This document shows, piece after piece, positions 14,713 to 21,889 of a DNA stretch of 64,000 bases; within the stretch, counting starts at the first letter, position 1, and each line of letters starts with the position of its first letter. A program made the position numbers and the translations under genes. The notes below the pieces were generated by a model, which was not told the origin of the DNA, searched no databases, and saw only the letters and a list, made by a program, of their open reading frames with translations. Source of the stretch: Rhizobium sp. J15 (GTDB lineage Bacteria; Pseudomonadota; Alphaproteobacteria; Rhizobiales; Rhizobiaceae); contig NZ_NWSX01000009.1 of NCBI RefSeq assembly GCF_002531825.1, positions 62,001 through 126,000 of the forward strand, written 5' to 3'.

Positions 14713-15201
14713 ATGGTCAAGGAAATTTCACTCTCCGACGTGCGGGGATTGATCGGCATGGAAACTGGCCTTTCGGATTGGATCACCGTCGATCAGACGA
14801 TGATCGACGCCTTTGCGGGGGCAACCGACGACCACCAGTTCATTCATGTCGACCCTGAGCGCGCGGCCGCTGAGAGCCCCTTCGGCGGCACCATCGCCCA
14901 TGGCTTCCTGACGCTGTCTCTGCTGTCGGCGATGAACTATAACTGCCTGCCGAAAGTGCGCGAGCAGACCATGGGCATCAACTACGGCTTCGATCGCGTC
15001 CGCTTCATGACGCCGGTCAAGAGCGGCGCCCGCGTCCGTGGCCGCTTCCTGCTCTCCGAAGCGCGCTTCCGCGGCGGCGGCATGCTGATGACCACTTATG
15101 ACGTGACGATCGAGATCGAAAACGAGAAGAAGCCGGCGCTGACGGCAAGATGGATCACCATCATCCAGTTCGATCCGAAGGATCGTCCTGAGGACTTGTA
15201 G
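14713..15201 (+). CDS. MaoC-like (R)-specific enoyl-CoA hydratase family protein
   Basis: 162 residues if started at the ATG at 14713, which has a clear GAGGA ribosome-binding site; an ATG at 14668 would add 15 residues. It is a single hot-dog fold with the hydratase motif AGATDDHQFIHVDPERA, carrying the catalytic Asp and His (about residues 40 and 45), then FGGTIAHGFLTLSL. Such enzymes hydrate trans-2-enoyl-CoA and can link beta-oxidation to polyhydroxyalkanoate synthesis. It lies downstream of glgX on the same strand and is convergent with soxG. The acyl chain used cannot be told. Confidence 0.85.
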   Translation: MVKEISLSDVRGLIGMETGLSDWITVDQTMIDAFAGATDDHQFIHVDPERAAAESPFGGTIAHGFLTLSLLSAMNYNCLPKVREQTMGINYGFDRVRFMTPVKSGARVRGRFLLSEARFRGGGMLMTTYDVTIEIENEKKPALTARWITIIQFDPKDRPEDL

Positions 15202-15257
15202 GCAAGCGCGGCTCTGTTCCAGCCGGATCCCGCACAGGCGCCACTCTATAACGAAAG

Positions 15258-15286
15258 CGGGGTCGCAACTGTCGTTCGCGACCCCG
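15258..15286. terminator. Bidirectional hairpin terminator between MaoC gene and soxG
   Basis: A perfect 9-bp stem (CGGGGTCGC / GCGACCCCG) with an 11-nt loop in the gap between two convergent genes. There is no long T-run on either side, so termination efficiency is uncertain. Confidence 0.6.
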
Positions 15287-15327
15287 AAAGTATTATCTAG
15301 CTTTTAGGCAGCCGGGATTGGCAAGCT

Positions 15328-15876
15328 TCAATGCCCGGCATCTTCCGCTGCCTCGGCCAGCAGTCCGAAGACGAAATCGGAAAACGACCGCCAGCACTCC
15401 ACCCGGAACGTATCCTCTTCCGTGCGCAGAAGCACGATTTCCGCCTTGCCGAAAATGGTCCGCGAGGCGGCGCCGACAGGGAAGGAGGCAAGCGAGAGAT
15501 CCTGCGGGCAGCCGGCGGCAAGCGTAGTCTCTGCACCGGGTCCCGAGACGATGACCGCGATATTGCGGTGGGAAACGTCGGTTGCCGAATGCACGGCGCC
15601 GGCGCCGGAAAGCGCCGCCATCAGATCGGCGCCATCCTCGTCGATGACCAGCCACTCGTCCGGACCGATCCAGAGCACCGAGCGCGCACCAGCGCGGCTG
15701 GATGTTTTCGGGGCGGTCGGCACGGACAGGCCGAGAGCAGAGGAAATCGCGGCAAGCGATCCTGCCGGGGCGCGCAGCGCCACGCGGGTCGCGGCCGGTG
15801 CGACCGTCAGGCGCACGGTTGCGGAGCCGCCGAGACGGCCGGCCAAAGCCGGCTTGCGAATTGCGACATCAGCCAT
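15328..15876 (-). CDS. soxG: Sarcosine oxidase, gamma subunit
   Basis: 182 residues from the ATG at 15876, chosen because an AAGGAGG ribosome-binding site lies just upstream. The protein resembles the SoxG family (folate-binding aminomethyltransferase-like fold), with segments such as LWIGPDEWLVIDEDG and ATDVSHRNIAVIVSGPGAE. SoxG is the smallest accessory subunit of the four-chain enzyme next to SoxD and is needed for assembly. The start overlaps the end of soxA by 8 nt. It is the last gene of soxBDAG. Confidence 0.93.
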   Translation of the reverse strand: MADVAIRKPALAGRLGGSATVRLTVAPAATRVALRAPAGSLAAISSALGLSVPTAPKTSSRAGARSVLWIGPDEWLVIDEDGADLMAALSGAGAVHSATDVSHRNIAVIVSGPGAETTLAAGCPQDLSLASFPVGAASRTIFGKAEIVLLRTEEDTFRVECWRSFSDFVFGLLAEAAEDAGH

Positions 15877-18862
15877 GGATGCGGCCTCCTTCCTTGTCAA
15901 AGAACACCAGATCCGTCACTTCGACGGCGATCGTCCGGTCCGGCATCGGCACATAGAGCGTTTCGCCCATCCGCGCCCGGCCGCCGGCGACCAGCGCGAA
16001 GGCGATCGACCGGCCGCAATTTTCCGACCAGTAGGACGAGGTGACGTGGCCGAGCATGGTCATCGGCTTCGGTTCGTTCGGGCTCGCGACGATCTGCGCA
16101 CCCTCTTCAAGCACCAGCTTCGGATCCTTGGTAACGAGACCGACGAGCTGCTTGCGTCCCTCCTTGACGAGGTCCGGCCGCTGCAGTCCGCGAATGCCGA
16201 CGAAGTCCTTCTTCTTCTTCGAAACAGCCCAGGCGACGCCCGCGTCGTCGGGGGTCACGGTCCCGTCGGTATCCTGGCCGACGATGATGTAGCCCTTCTC
16301 GGCGCGAAGAACGTGCATCGTCTCGGTGCCATAGACGCACGCGCCGAGCGGTTCGGCATTGGCCCAGACCGCTTCGAGCACCGACTGGCCGTAATCGGCC
16401 GGCACGTTGATTTCGAAACCGACTTCACCGGTGAAGGAGACGCGGAAGAGCCGCGCCGGCACGCCGCAGACCGTGCACTCGGCAACGCTCATATGCGGGA
16501 AGGCCTCGTTCGACAGGTCGAGTCCCTCGACCAGCGGTTCGACGATCTCGCGCGCCTTCGGCCCCTGCACGGCGATGACTGCCCATTGCTCGGTCACCGA
16601 GGTCAGCCATACCTTCAGATCGGGGAATTCCGTCTGCAGGTAGTCTTCCATGTGGTGGAGAACACGCGGCGCGCCGCCTGTCGTCGTCGTCACGTGGAAA
16701 CGATCCTCCGCCAGGCGCCCGACGACGCCGTCGTCATAAACGAAACCGTCCTCGCGCGTCATGATGCCGTAGCGCGCCTTGCCGGGCTTCAGCGTGTCCC
16801 AGGCGTTGGTATAGATGAGATTGAGGAATTTGGCCGCATCCGGGCCTACCACCTCGATCTTGCCGAGCGTCGAGGCATCGAAGATACCTGCCGACTCGCG
16901 GGCCGTGCGGCATTCGCGCGCGACAGCCTGATGCATGGTCTCGCCCGCCTTGGGATAGAACCACGCACGCTTCCAGTTGCCGACATCCTCGAAGACCGCG
17001 CCGTGGGCTTCTTCCCAGTCGTGCAGCGGCGTCTTGCGCGTCGGATCGAACAGCTTTCCGCGCGAATGGCCGATCAGCGTACCGTAGGTCACCGGCGTAT
17101 AGGGCGCGCGGAAGGTGGTGAGGCCGACCCGCGGGATTTCCTTGCCGAGCATTTCGGCGGCGATCGCCAGACCATGCATGTTGGAAAGCTTGCCCTGGTC
17201 CGAGGCCATGCCGTTGGTGGTGAAGCGCTTGATGTGCTCGATCGAGTGCATGCCCTCGCGCACGGCCAGGCGGATATCCTTGGCGCAGACATCGTGCTGG
17301 AAATCGATGAAGGCCTTGGCGTTCGTCTTCGGCCCGGCGCCTTCGGCAGCACCGATCATGCCGCCCGTCCAGTCATAGGGCTGCTCGGCCGAGATGGTGA
17401 TTTTCCCGCCGCCCTTTTTGCCGGCGGCCTGCGCCATCAGTTCACCGGCGGCAAGCGATTCCTCGACCGTCCGCTGCAGATCGTCGGTGCCGTTGCAGGC
17501 GCCGACCGAGAGGCAGTCCTGCGCATAGGTGCCCGGCAGGAAGCGCTGGCTTTCGGCATCGAAGGCCACCTTGCCGCGCGATTGCGAGAACAGATGGACC
17601 GACGGCGTCCAGCCGGCCGAAACCAGGAGTGCATCGACCGCGATCTTGCGCTGCGAGCCGCCGCCGTTGCGCGCCACCGTCATCGACGAGATGCGCAGCC
17701 GCCCGGCCGTGTTGACAACCGATTGACCCACCAGAACATCGATGCCGAGCGCACGCGCCTCTGCCAGCACCGCCGCTCCCGGCGTCTGCCTGCAATCGAC
17801 GATGGCGGCGATCGAAACGCCGGCACGCTTGAGATCGAAAGCCGCTTCATAGGCGGAATCATGCGCCGTGTAGACGCCGACATTGGTGCCGACGGCGACG
17901 CCGTAATGATTGAGATACATCCGCCCCGCCGAAGCCAGCATGATGCCCGGCCGGTCGTTGTTCGGAAATACCATGTGCCGTTCGATCGCGCCGTTGGCAA
18001 GGATCACCCGCTTGGCCCGGACCTGCCACAGCCGCTCGCGCGGCAGATCGTGGGAAGGCTTGGAGATATGATCGGTGACGCGTTCGGCGAGGGCGACGAA
18101 ATTGTGGTTGTAATAGCCGAAGGCGGTCGTGCGGATGAGCACTTCGACATTGTCCATCGCCTTCAGCCGCGCCACGGTCTTCTGCGCCCAGGCGTAACCA
18201 TCCTGACCGTCGATCGTCACGCCGGCGTCGTAGCGCAGCGCTCCACCCGCTTCCGCCTGCTCGTCGCAGAGGATCACCTTTGCACCGGTCTCGGCCGCGG
18301 CCAGCGCCGCCGAAAGTCCGGCAACACCGGCGCCGACCACCAGCACGTCGCAATGGGCGTAGCGGCTGGCGTAATGGTCCGGATCCTCCTCCGTCGGCGC
18401 GACGCCGAGGCCGGCGGCACGGCGGATGAACGGCTCATAGACGTGTTTCCAGGCGGCGCGCGGCCACATGAAGGTCTTGTAGTAGAAGCCGGCGGCGAAG
18501 AACGGCGACATCAGATTGTTGACCGCACCGACATCGTAGGCAAGCGAGGGCCAGCGGTTCTGCGACTGGACGATCATGCCGTCGAAGATTTCCTGCACCG
18601 TGGCGCGCACGTTCGGCTGCTTGCGCGCCTTGTCGCGGGCGACGTCGATCAGCGCGTTCGGCTCCTCGGCGCCGGCCGACAGAATGCCGCGGGCCCGGTG
18701 ATACTTGAACGAACGGCCGACGAGGTGGATGCCGTTGGCGATCAGCGCCGAGGCGACGGTATCGCCCTCAAGCGCCATATAGCTCTTGCCGTCGAAGCTG
18801 AAACGCGCGGTCTTGGCCGGCGTCAGGCGCCCCTTCCCGGCGATACGATGTGCACCGCTCAT
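15869..18862 (-). CDS. soxA: Sarcosine oxidase, alpha subunit
   Basis: 997 residues, full length for the alpha subunit of heterotetrameric sarcosine oxidase, which demethylates N-methylglycine to glycine and passes the one-carbon unit to tetrahydrofolate. Domain order: an N-terminal 2Fe-2S-ferredoxin-like fold without its cluster cysteines (FDGKSYMALEGDTVASALI), a dinucleotide-binding domain (VLVVGAGVAGLSAALAAAE), and a C-terminal glycine-cleavage T-protein-like domain (GIFDASTLGKIEVVGPDAAK) that binds folate. The start overlaps the soxD stop by 4 nt. Confidence 0.97.
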   Translation of the reverse strand: MSGAHRIAGKGRLTPAKTARFSFDGKSYMALEGDTVASALIANGIHLVGRSFKYHRARGILSAGAEEPNALIDVARDKARKQPNVRATVQEIFDGMIVQSQNRWPSLAYDVGAVNNLMSPFFAAGFYYKTFMWPRAAWKHVYEPFIRRAAGLGVAPTEEDPDHYASRYAHCDVLVVGAGVAGLSAALAAAETGAKVILCDEQAEAGGALRYDAGVTIDGQDGYAWAQKTVARLKAMDNVEVLIRTTAFGYYNHNFVALAERVTDHISKPSHDLPRERLWQVRAKRVILANGAIERHMVFPNNDRPGIMLASAGRMYLNHYGVAVGTNVGVYTAHDSAYEAAFDLKRAGVSIAAIVDCRQTPGAAVLAEARALGIDVLVGQSVVNTAGRLRISSMTVARNGGGSQRKIAVDALLVSAGWTPSVHLFSQSRGKVAFDAESQRFLPGTYAQDCLSVGACNGTDDLQRTVEESLAAGELMAQAAGKKGGGKITISAEQPYDWTGGMIGAAEGAGPKTNAKAFIDFQHDVCAKDIRLAVREGMHSIEHIKRFTTNGMASDQGKLSNMHGLAIAAEMLGKEIPRVGLTTFRAPYTPVTYGTLIGHSRGKLFDPTRKTPLHDWEEAHGAVFEDVGNWKRAWFYPKAGETMHQAVARECRTARESAGIFDASTLGKIEVVGPDAAKFLNLIYTNAWDTLKPGKARYGIMTREDGFVYDDGVVGRLAEDRFHVTTTTGGAPRVLHHMEDYLQTEFPDLKVWLTSVTEQWAVIAVQGPKAREIVEPLVEGLDLSNEAFPHMSVAECTVCGVPARLFRVSFTGEVGFEINVPADYGQSVLEAVWANAEPLGACVYGTETMHVLRAEKGYIIVGQDTDGTVTPDDAGVAWAVSKKKKDFVGIRGLQRPDLVKEGRKQLVGLVTKDPKLVLEEGAQIVASPNEPKPMTMLGHVTSSYWSENCGRSIAFALVAGGRARMGETLYVPMPDRTIAVEVTDLVFFDKEGGRIHG

Positions 18863-19200
18863 TGCGCCTCTCCTTCCACGGCTTCATATGTCTCGACTGG
18901 CGCATGCTGCTCGGCTTCGGCGCCGATCCGCGGCTTCGGCTCGCCCGCCTTGTAGGTCATGACGAACTGGTCGCTGACCGTATCGCGCGCCGCATTGAAG
19001 AAGCGTCCGCAGCCATGAATATGGCGCCAGCGTTCGAAGATCAGCCCCTTCGGGTTCTCGCGCAGAAAGAAATAAGTCTCGAATTCCTCGTCCGAAATCG
19101 AAGCGATATCGGCAGGCCGCACGATGTGGGCGTCACCCGCGCCGCGGAATTCGAGCTCGGAACGCTCTTCCTGACAATAAGGGCAATGGATCAGCAGCAT
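18859..19200 (-). CDS. soxD: Sarcosine oxidase, delta subunit
   Basis: 113 residues, a typical SoxD. The zinc ligands of the family are visible: Cys6 and Cys9 in HCPYC, then His60/His62 and Cys64 in RHIHGCGRFF. SoxD is a structural zinc-binding subunit of the tetrameric flavoenzyme. A purine-rich AAGGAAAT lies before the ATG. It is separated from upstream soxB by 109 nt that hold a palindromic repeat, and is coupled to soxA by an ATGA overlap. Confidence 0.95.
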   Translation of the reverse strand: MLLIHCPYCQEERSELEFRGAGDAHIVRPADIASISDEEFETYFFLRENPKGLIFERWRHIHGCGRFFNAARDTVSDQFVMTYKAGEPKPRIGAEAEQHAPVETYEAVEGEAQ

Positions 19201-19210
19201 GTGAGATTTC

Positions 19211-19270
19211 CTTCTCCTCCCCTTCTCCCCATCGAGGAGAAGGTGCGTGCAAAGCGGATGAGGGGGTGAG
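19211..19270. repeat. Rhizobial intergenic palindromic element (RIME-like) inside the sox operon
   Basis: The 109-nt gap between soxB and soxD holds an imperfect palindrome (CCTTCTCCCC, then GAGGAGAAGGTGC) followed by GCGGATGAGGGG. This pattern matches from memory the abundant rhizobial intergenic mosaic elements, which combine a CTTCTCCCC...GGGGAGAAG palindrome with a CGGATGAGGG module. It would sit in the transcribed soxB-soxD spacer. The family name is an inference. Confidence 0.55.
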
Positions 19271-19309
19271 CGACGAAAGCGGCGAGCATCCGGGCAAAAA
19301 CATCCATCA

Positions 19310-20563
19310 TCAGTGCGCCACCGCCGCAGCCGCAGCCTCGTCGATCAGCCGGCCGCTGCGGAAGCGTTCCAGCGTCAGGCCGGCGTTGAACTTGTGCGGC
19401 TCGTCGCGGGCGATCAGGTGGGCAAAGAGATTGGCCGAACCGGGCGTCGCCTTGAAGCCGCCGGTGCCCCAGCCGCAATTGACGTAGAGCCCGGGAACCG
19501 GCGTCTTCGACTGGATCGCCGAACGGTCCGGCGTATTGTCGACGATGCCGCCCCATTGCCGCATCATCTTGACGCGCCGGAACATCGGGAAGAGTTCGCA
19601 GATGGCGTCGAGCGTGTGCGTGATGATCTGCAGCCCGCCGGTCTGGGAATAGGAGTTGTACTGGTCCGTGCCGGCACCGATGACGAGCTCTCCCTTGTCC
19701 GACTGGGAGATATAGGCATGCACCGTGTTCGACATGACGACGCACGGGAAGATCGGCTTCAGCGGCTCGGAAACCAGCGCCTGCAGCGGGCTCGATTGCA
19801 GCGGCACGCGCACATCTGCCATCTTCATGATCGTCGAGGTATGGCCGGCCGCCGACACGCCGACTTTTTTGGCGCCGATGAAACCGCGCGAGGTCTCGAC
19901 GCCGGTCACGCGCCCGTCGGGCGCGCGGCGGATGCCGGTCACTTCGCAGTTCTGGATGATGTGGACACCGCGATCCGATGCTGCGCGCGCATAGCCCCAG
20001 GCGACCGCATCGTGGCGCGCCGTGCCGCCGCGCCGCTGGAGCGCCGCACCGTTGATCGGGTAGCGCGCGCTCGCCGAAATATCGAGCGGCGGGCAATAGG
20101 CCTTCGCCTGCTCCGGCGTCAGCCATTCATTGTCGATGCCGTAGAGCCGGTTCGCATGGATGTGCCGCTTGAAGGACTGCTGGTCGTGAATATTGTGCGA
20201 GAGCATCATCACGCCGCGCGGCGAATACATCACATTGTAGTTGAGCTCCTGAGAAAGCCCCTCCCAGAGCTTCATCGAATGCTCGTAGATGTGCATGCTC
20301 TCTTCGTAGAGATAGTTCGAGCGGATGATGGTGGTGTTGCGGCCGGTATTGCCGCCGCCAAGCCAGCCCTTCTCGATCACCGCGACATTGGTGATGCCGT
20401 GCTCCTTGGCAAGGTAATAGGCAGCTCCCAGGCCATGGCCGCCGGCGCCGATGATGACGACATCGTATTCGGCGCGAGGCTCCGGTGAAGTCCACTGCTT
20501 CTCCCAGCCTCTGTGGCCACGCAGGGCCTCTCGCGCCACGGCAAAAACCGAATATTTCCGCAT
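19310..20563 (-). CDS. soxB: Sarcosine oxidase, beta subunit
   Basis: 417 residues from the ATG at 20563, chosen because GAAGGAGAAGAAGG lies just before it and the product begins like known SoxB (MRKYSVFAVAREALRGHRGW). It is a DAO-family flavoprotein with the FAD-binding VVIIGAGGHGLGAAYYLAK and a C-terminal NCGWGTGGFKATPGSA. SoxB carries FAD and the covalent FMN and oxidises sarcosine. First gene of soxBDAG; the 288-nt region upstream is shared with the divergent FecR-domain gene and must contain the promoter. Confidence 0.97.
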   Translation of the reverse strand: MRKYSVFAVAREALRGHRGWEKQWTSPEPRAEYDVVIIGAGGHGLGAAYYLAKEHGITNVAVIEKGWLGGGNTGRNTTIIRSNYLYEESMHIYEHSMKLWEGLSQELNYNVMYSPRGVMMLSHNIHDQQSFKRHIHANRLYGIDNEWLTPEQAKAYCPPLDISASARYPINGAALQRRGGTARHDAVAWGYARAASDRGVHIIQNCEVTGIRRAPDGRVTGVETSRGFIGAKKVGVSAAGHTSTIMKMADVRVPLQSSPLQALVSEPLKPIFPCVVMSNTVHAYISQSDKGELVIGAGTDQYNSYSQTGGLQIITHTLDAICELFPMFRRVKMMRQWGGIVDNTPDRSAIQSKTPVPGLYVNCGWGTGGFKATPGSANLFAHLIARDEPHKFNAGLTLERFRSGRLIDEAAAAAVAH

Positions 20564-20827
20564 CCGCCTTCTTCTCCTTCGGGCAAGAGCTGTTCTCCGC
20601 GCCCATACAAATCGCAAATCCAAATGCGGCACAACGGCTCTTTTGCGACAGGCGAGAGCTTTGGTTTTGACACTGTGCGACATGATTCCGAAACGGTGCA
20701 ATTTTGAGGCGTGCCCGGACCCAAGGTGACACCCTCTGGAAGATGAGGCAAAGCCCGCATGGCGCCCGACGGGCCTGCCCTAGCCCAAGTGGGCGAGAAG
20801 ACAAGCAGTTACTAAAATGTTAATTCT

Positions 20828-20843
20828 CCCCGTCTTGCCGGGG
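20828..20843 (+). promoter_or_regulatory. Hairpin covering the ribosome-binding site of the FecR-domain gene
   Basis: CCCCG (20828-20832) and CGGGG (20839-20843) form a 5-bp stem with a 6-nt loop. The GGGG arm is the only Shine-Dalgarno-like sequence before the ATG at 20852, so a folded hairpin would hide it. It is short and could be chance. Confidence 0.3.
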
Positions 20844-20851
20844 TCTGTATC

Positions 20852-21883
20852 ATGTGGGGTCGGCGTTCATTACTCGCGGCGCTTTGCATTGCGCTCTCCA
20901 CGATGCGGCCAGCGATCGCCGCAGAGCCCGTCGGCCAAGCCGTCGTCATCAAGACAGAAGTGACGGGACAGGCCGGGCCGATCGAAGTCAACACCAGCGT
21001 TCACCGCGACGAGCGCATCCGGACGTCTCAATCCGGGCTCGGCCAATTCCTGTTCCGCGACGGCACCAAGCTCGCAGTCGGCTGGGGCTCGTCCGTCGTC
21101 ATCGACAAATATGTCTTCGACGACTCGCAATCGGTCAGGAAACTCACCATCAAGGCCGCGAAAGGAACCTTCCGCTGGGTCAGCGGCAATTCGAAATCCT
21201 CGGCCTACCAGATCCTGACGCCCGCCGGCACCATCGGCGTGCGCGGCACCGCATTCGACTTTTACGTCGGCCCCGACGGCACCACTGCCGTCGTGCTGTT
21301 GAATGGCGCAGCCAGCTTCTGCGGTCCGGGCGGTTGCCGCCAGTTGCAGCAGCGCTGCGATTGCGTCGTCGCCAAGCCGAACGGCGATATGTCGCCGGCC
21401 CGCCGGGTCGATCCCAGCGTTCTCGATACGCTCGGAAATTCACGCGCCCTGCCCTTCCTCTCCGGCAATCAGCGGCTTGCGGGCGGCATCGGCATGCTCG
21501 GCGGCTGCAACATGGCCTCGGTCGCGCCGGAAAGAAAAGATCGGATACGGCCTCCGCCGGCAGCAGCGCCTGCGCCGCAAAAGCAGGATCCGCCGCAGAA
21601 ACAGGCCGAGCCGCAAAAAGAGCGGCCGAACAAGCCCGACAAACCGCATCACGACAGGCCGCATCACGACAAGCCGGATAAGCCCAGCAAGCATGATGGC
21701 CATGGCCGGCATGACACCGACGGCAAGCCGGGAAATCACGGCGAGGATCATCGAGATCACGACCGTGATCATGGCGGAAATCGCGATCGTAATCACGGCG
21801 GGGACCGCGATCGTGATCACGGCGGAGACCGCGATCGTGATCATGACAAAGATCGGGGCAGGAATTTCAATCGCGGCCGGTAA
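20852..21883 (+). CDS. Secreted FecR-domain protein with basic/acidic His-rich repeat tail
   Basis: 343 residues. A signal peptide ends near AIAA at residue 24. Residues about 30-145 form a FecR domain (RDERIRTSQSGLGQFLFRDG, LTIKAAKGTFRWVSG, TPAGTIGVRGTAFDFYV), but there is no cytoplasmic anti-sigma part, so it is the secreted stand-alone type. A cysteine-bearing segment (FCGPGGCRQLQQRCDC) follows. From about residue 230 the protein is low complexity, rich in Pro, Lys, His, Asp and Arg, ending in tandem octapeptides such as HGGDRDRD. The gene is convergent with a CHASE2 adenylate cyclase, stops 6 nt apart. FecR and CHASE2 genes are often neighbours, suggesting a periplasmic partner role; the ligand is unknown. 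Confidence 0.85.
   Translation: MWGRRSLLAALCIALSTMRPAIAAEPVGQAVVIKTEVTGQAGPIEVNTSVHRDERIRTSQSGLGQFLFRDGTKLAVGWGSSVVIDKYVFDDSQSVRKLTIKAAKGTFRWVSGNSKSSAYQILTPAGTIGVRGTAFDFYVGPDGTTAVVLLNGAASFCGPGGCRQLQQRCDCVVAKPNGDMSPARRVDPSVLDTLGNSRALPFLSGNQRLAGGIGMLGGCNMASVAPERKDRIRPPPAAAPAPQKQDPPQKQAEPQKERPNKPDKPHHDRPHHDKPDKPSKHDGHGRHDTDGKPGNHGEDHRDHDRDHGGNRDRNHGGDRDRDHGGDRDRDHDKDRGRNFNRGR
21764..21859 (+). repeat. 24-bp tandem repeats encoding HGG(N/D)RDR(N/D) octapeptides
   Basis: Four head-to-tail copies of a 24-bp unit at 21764, 21788, 21812 and 21836, the last diverged. Each begins CGT(G/A)ATCA and ends (A/G)(A/T)C(G/C)GCGAT or a variant. The period is in frame, so copy-number change would lengthen or shorten the C-terminal tail of the FecR protein by eight residues without a frameshift. 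Confidence 0.85.
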
Positions 21884-21889
21884 AGTCCT

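Noticed and set aside
15422..18955. Long plus-strand open frame opposite soxA and soxG
   Set aside because: Composition is Arg/His/Ala-rich without any domain, while the opposite strand encodes full sox subunits.
21764..21859. Possible CRISPR-like array in the FecR gene
   Set aside because: Units are contiguous, have no spacers, and keep the reading frame, so they are protein-coding tandem repeats.
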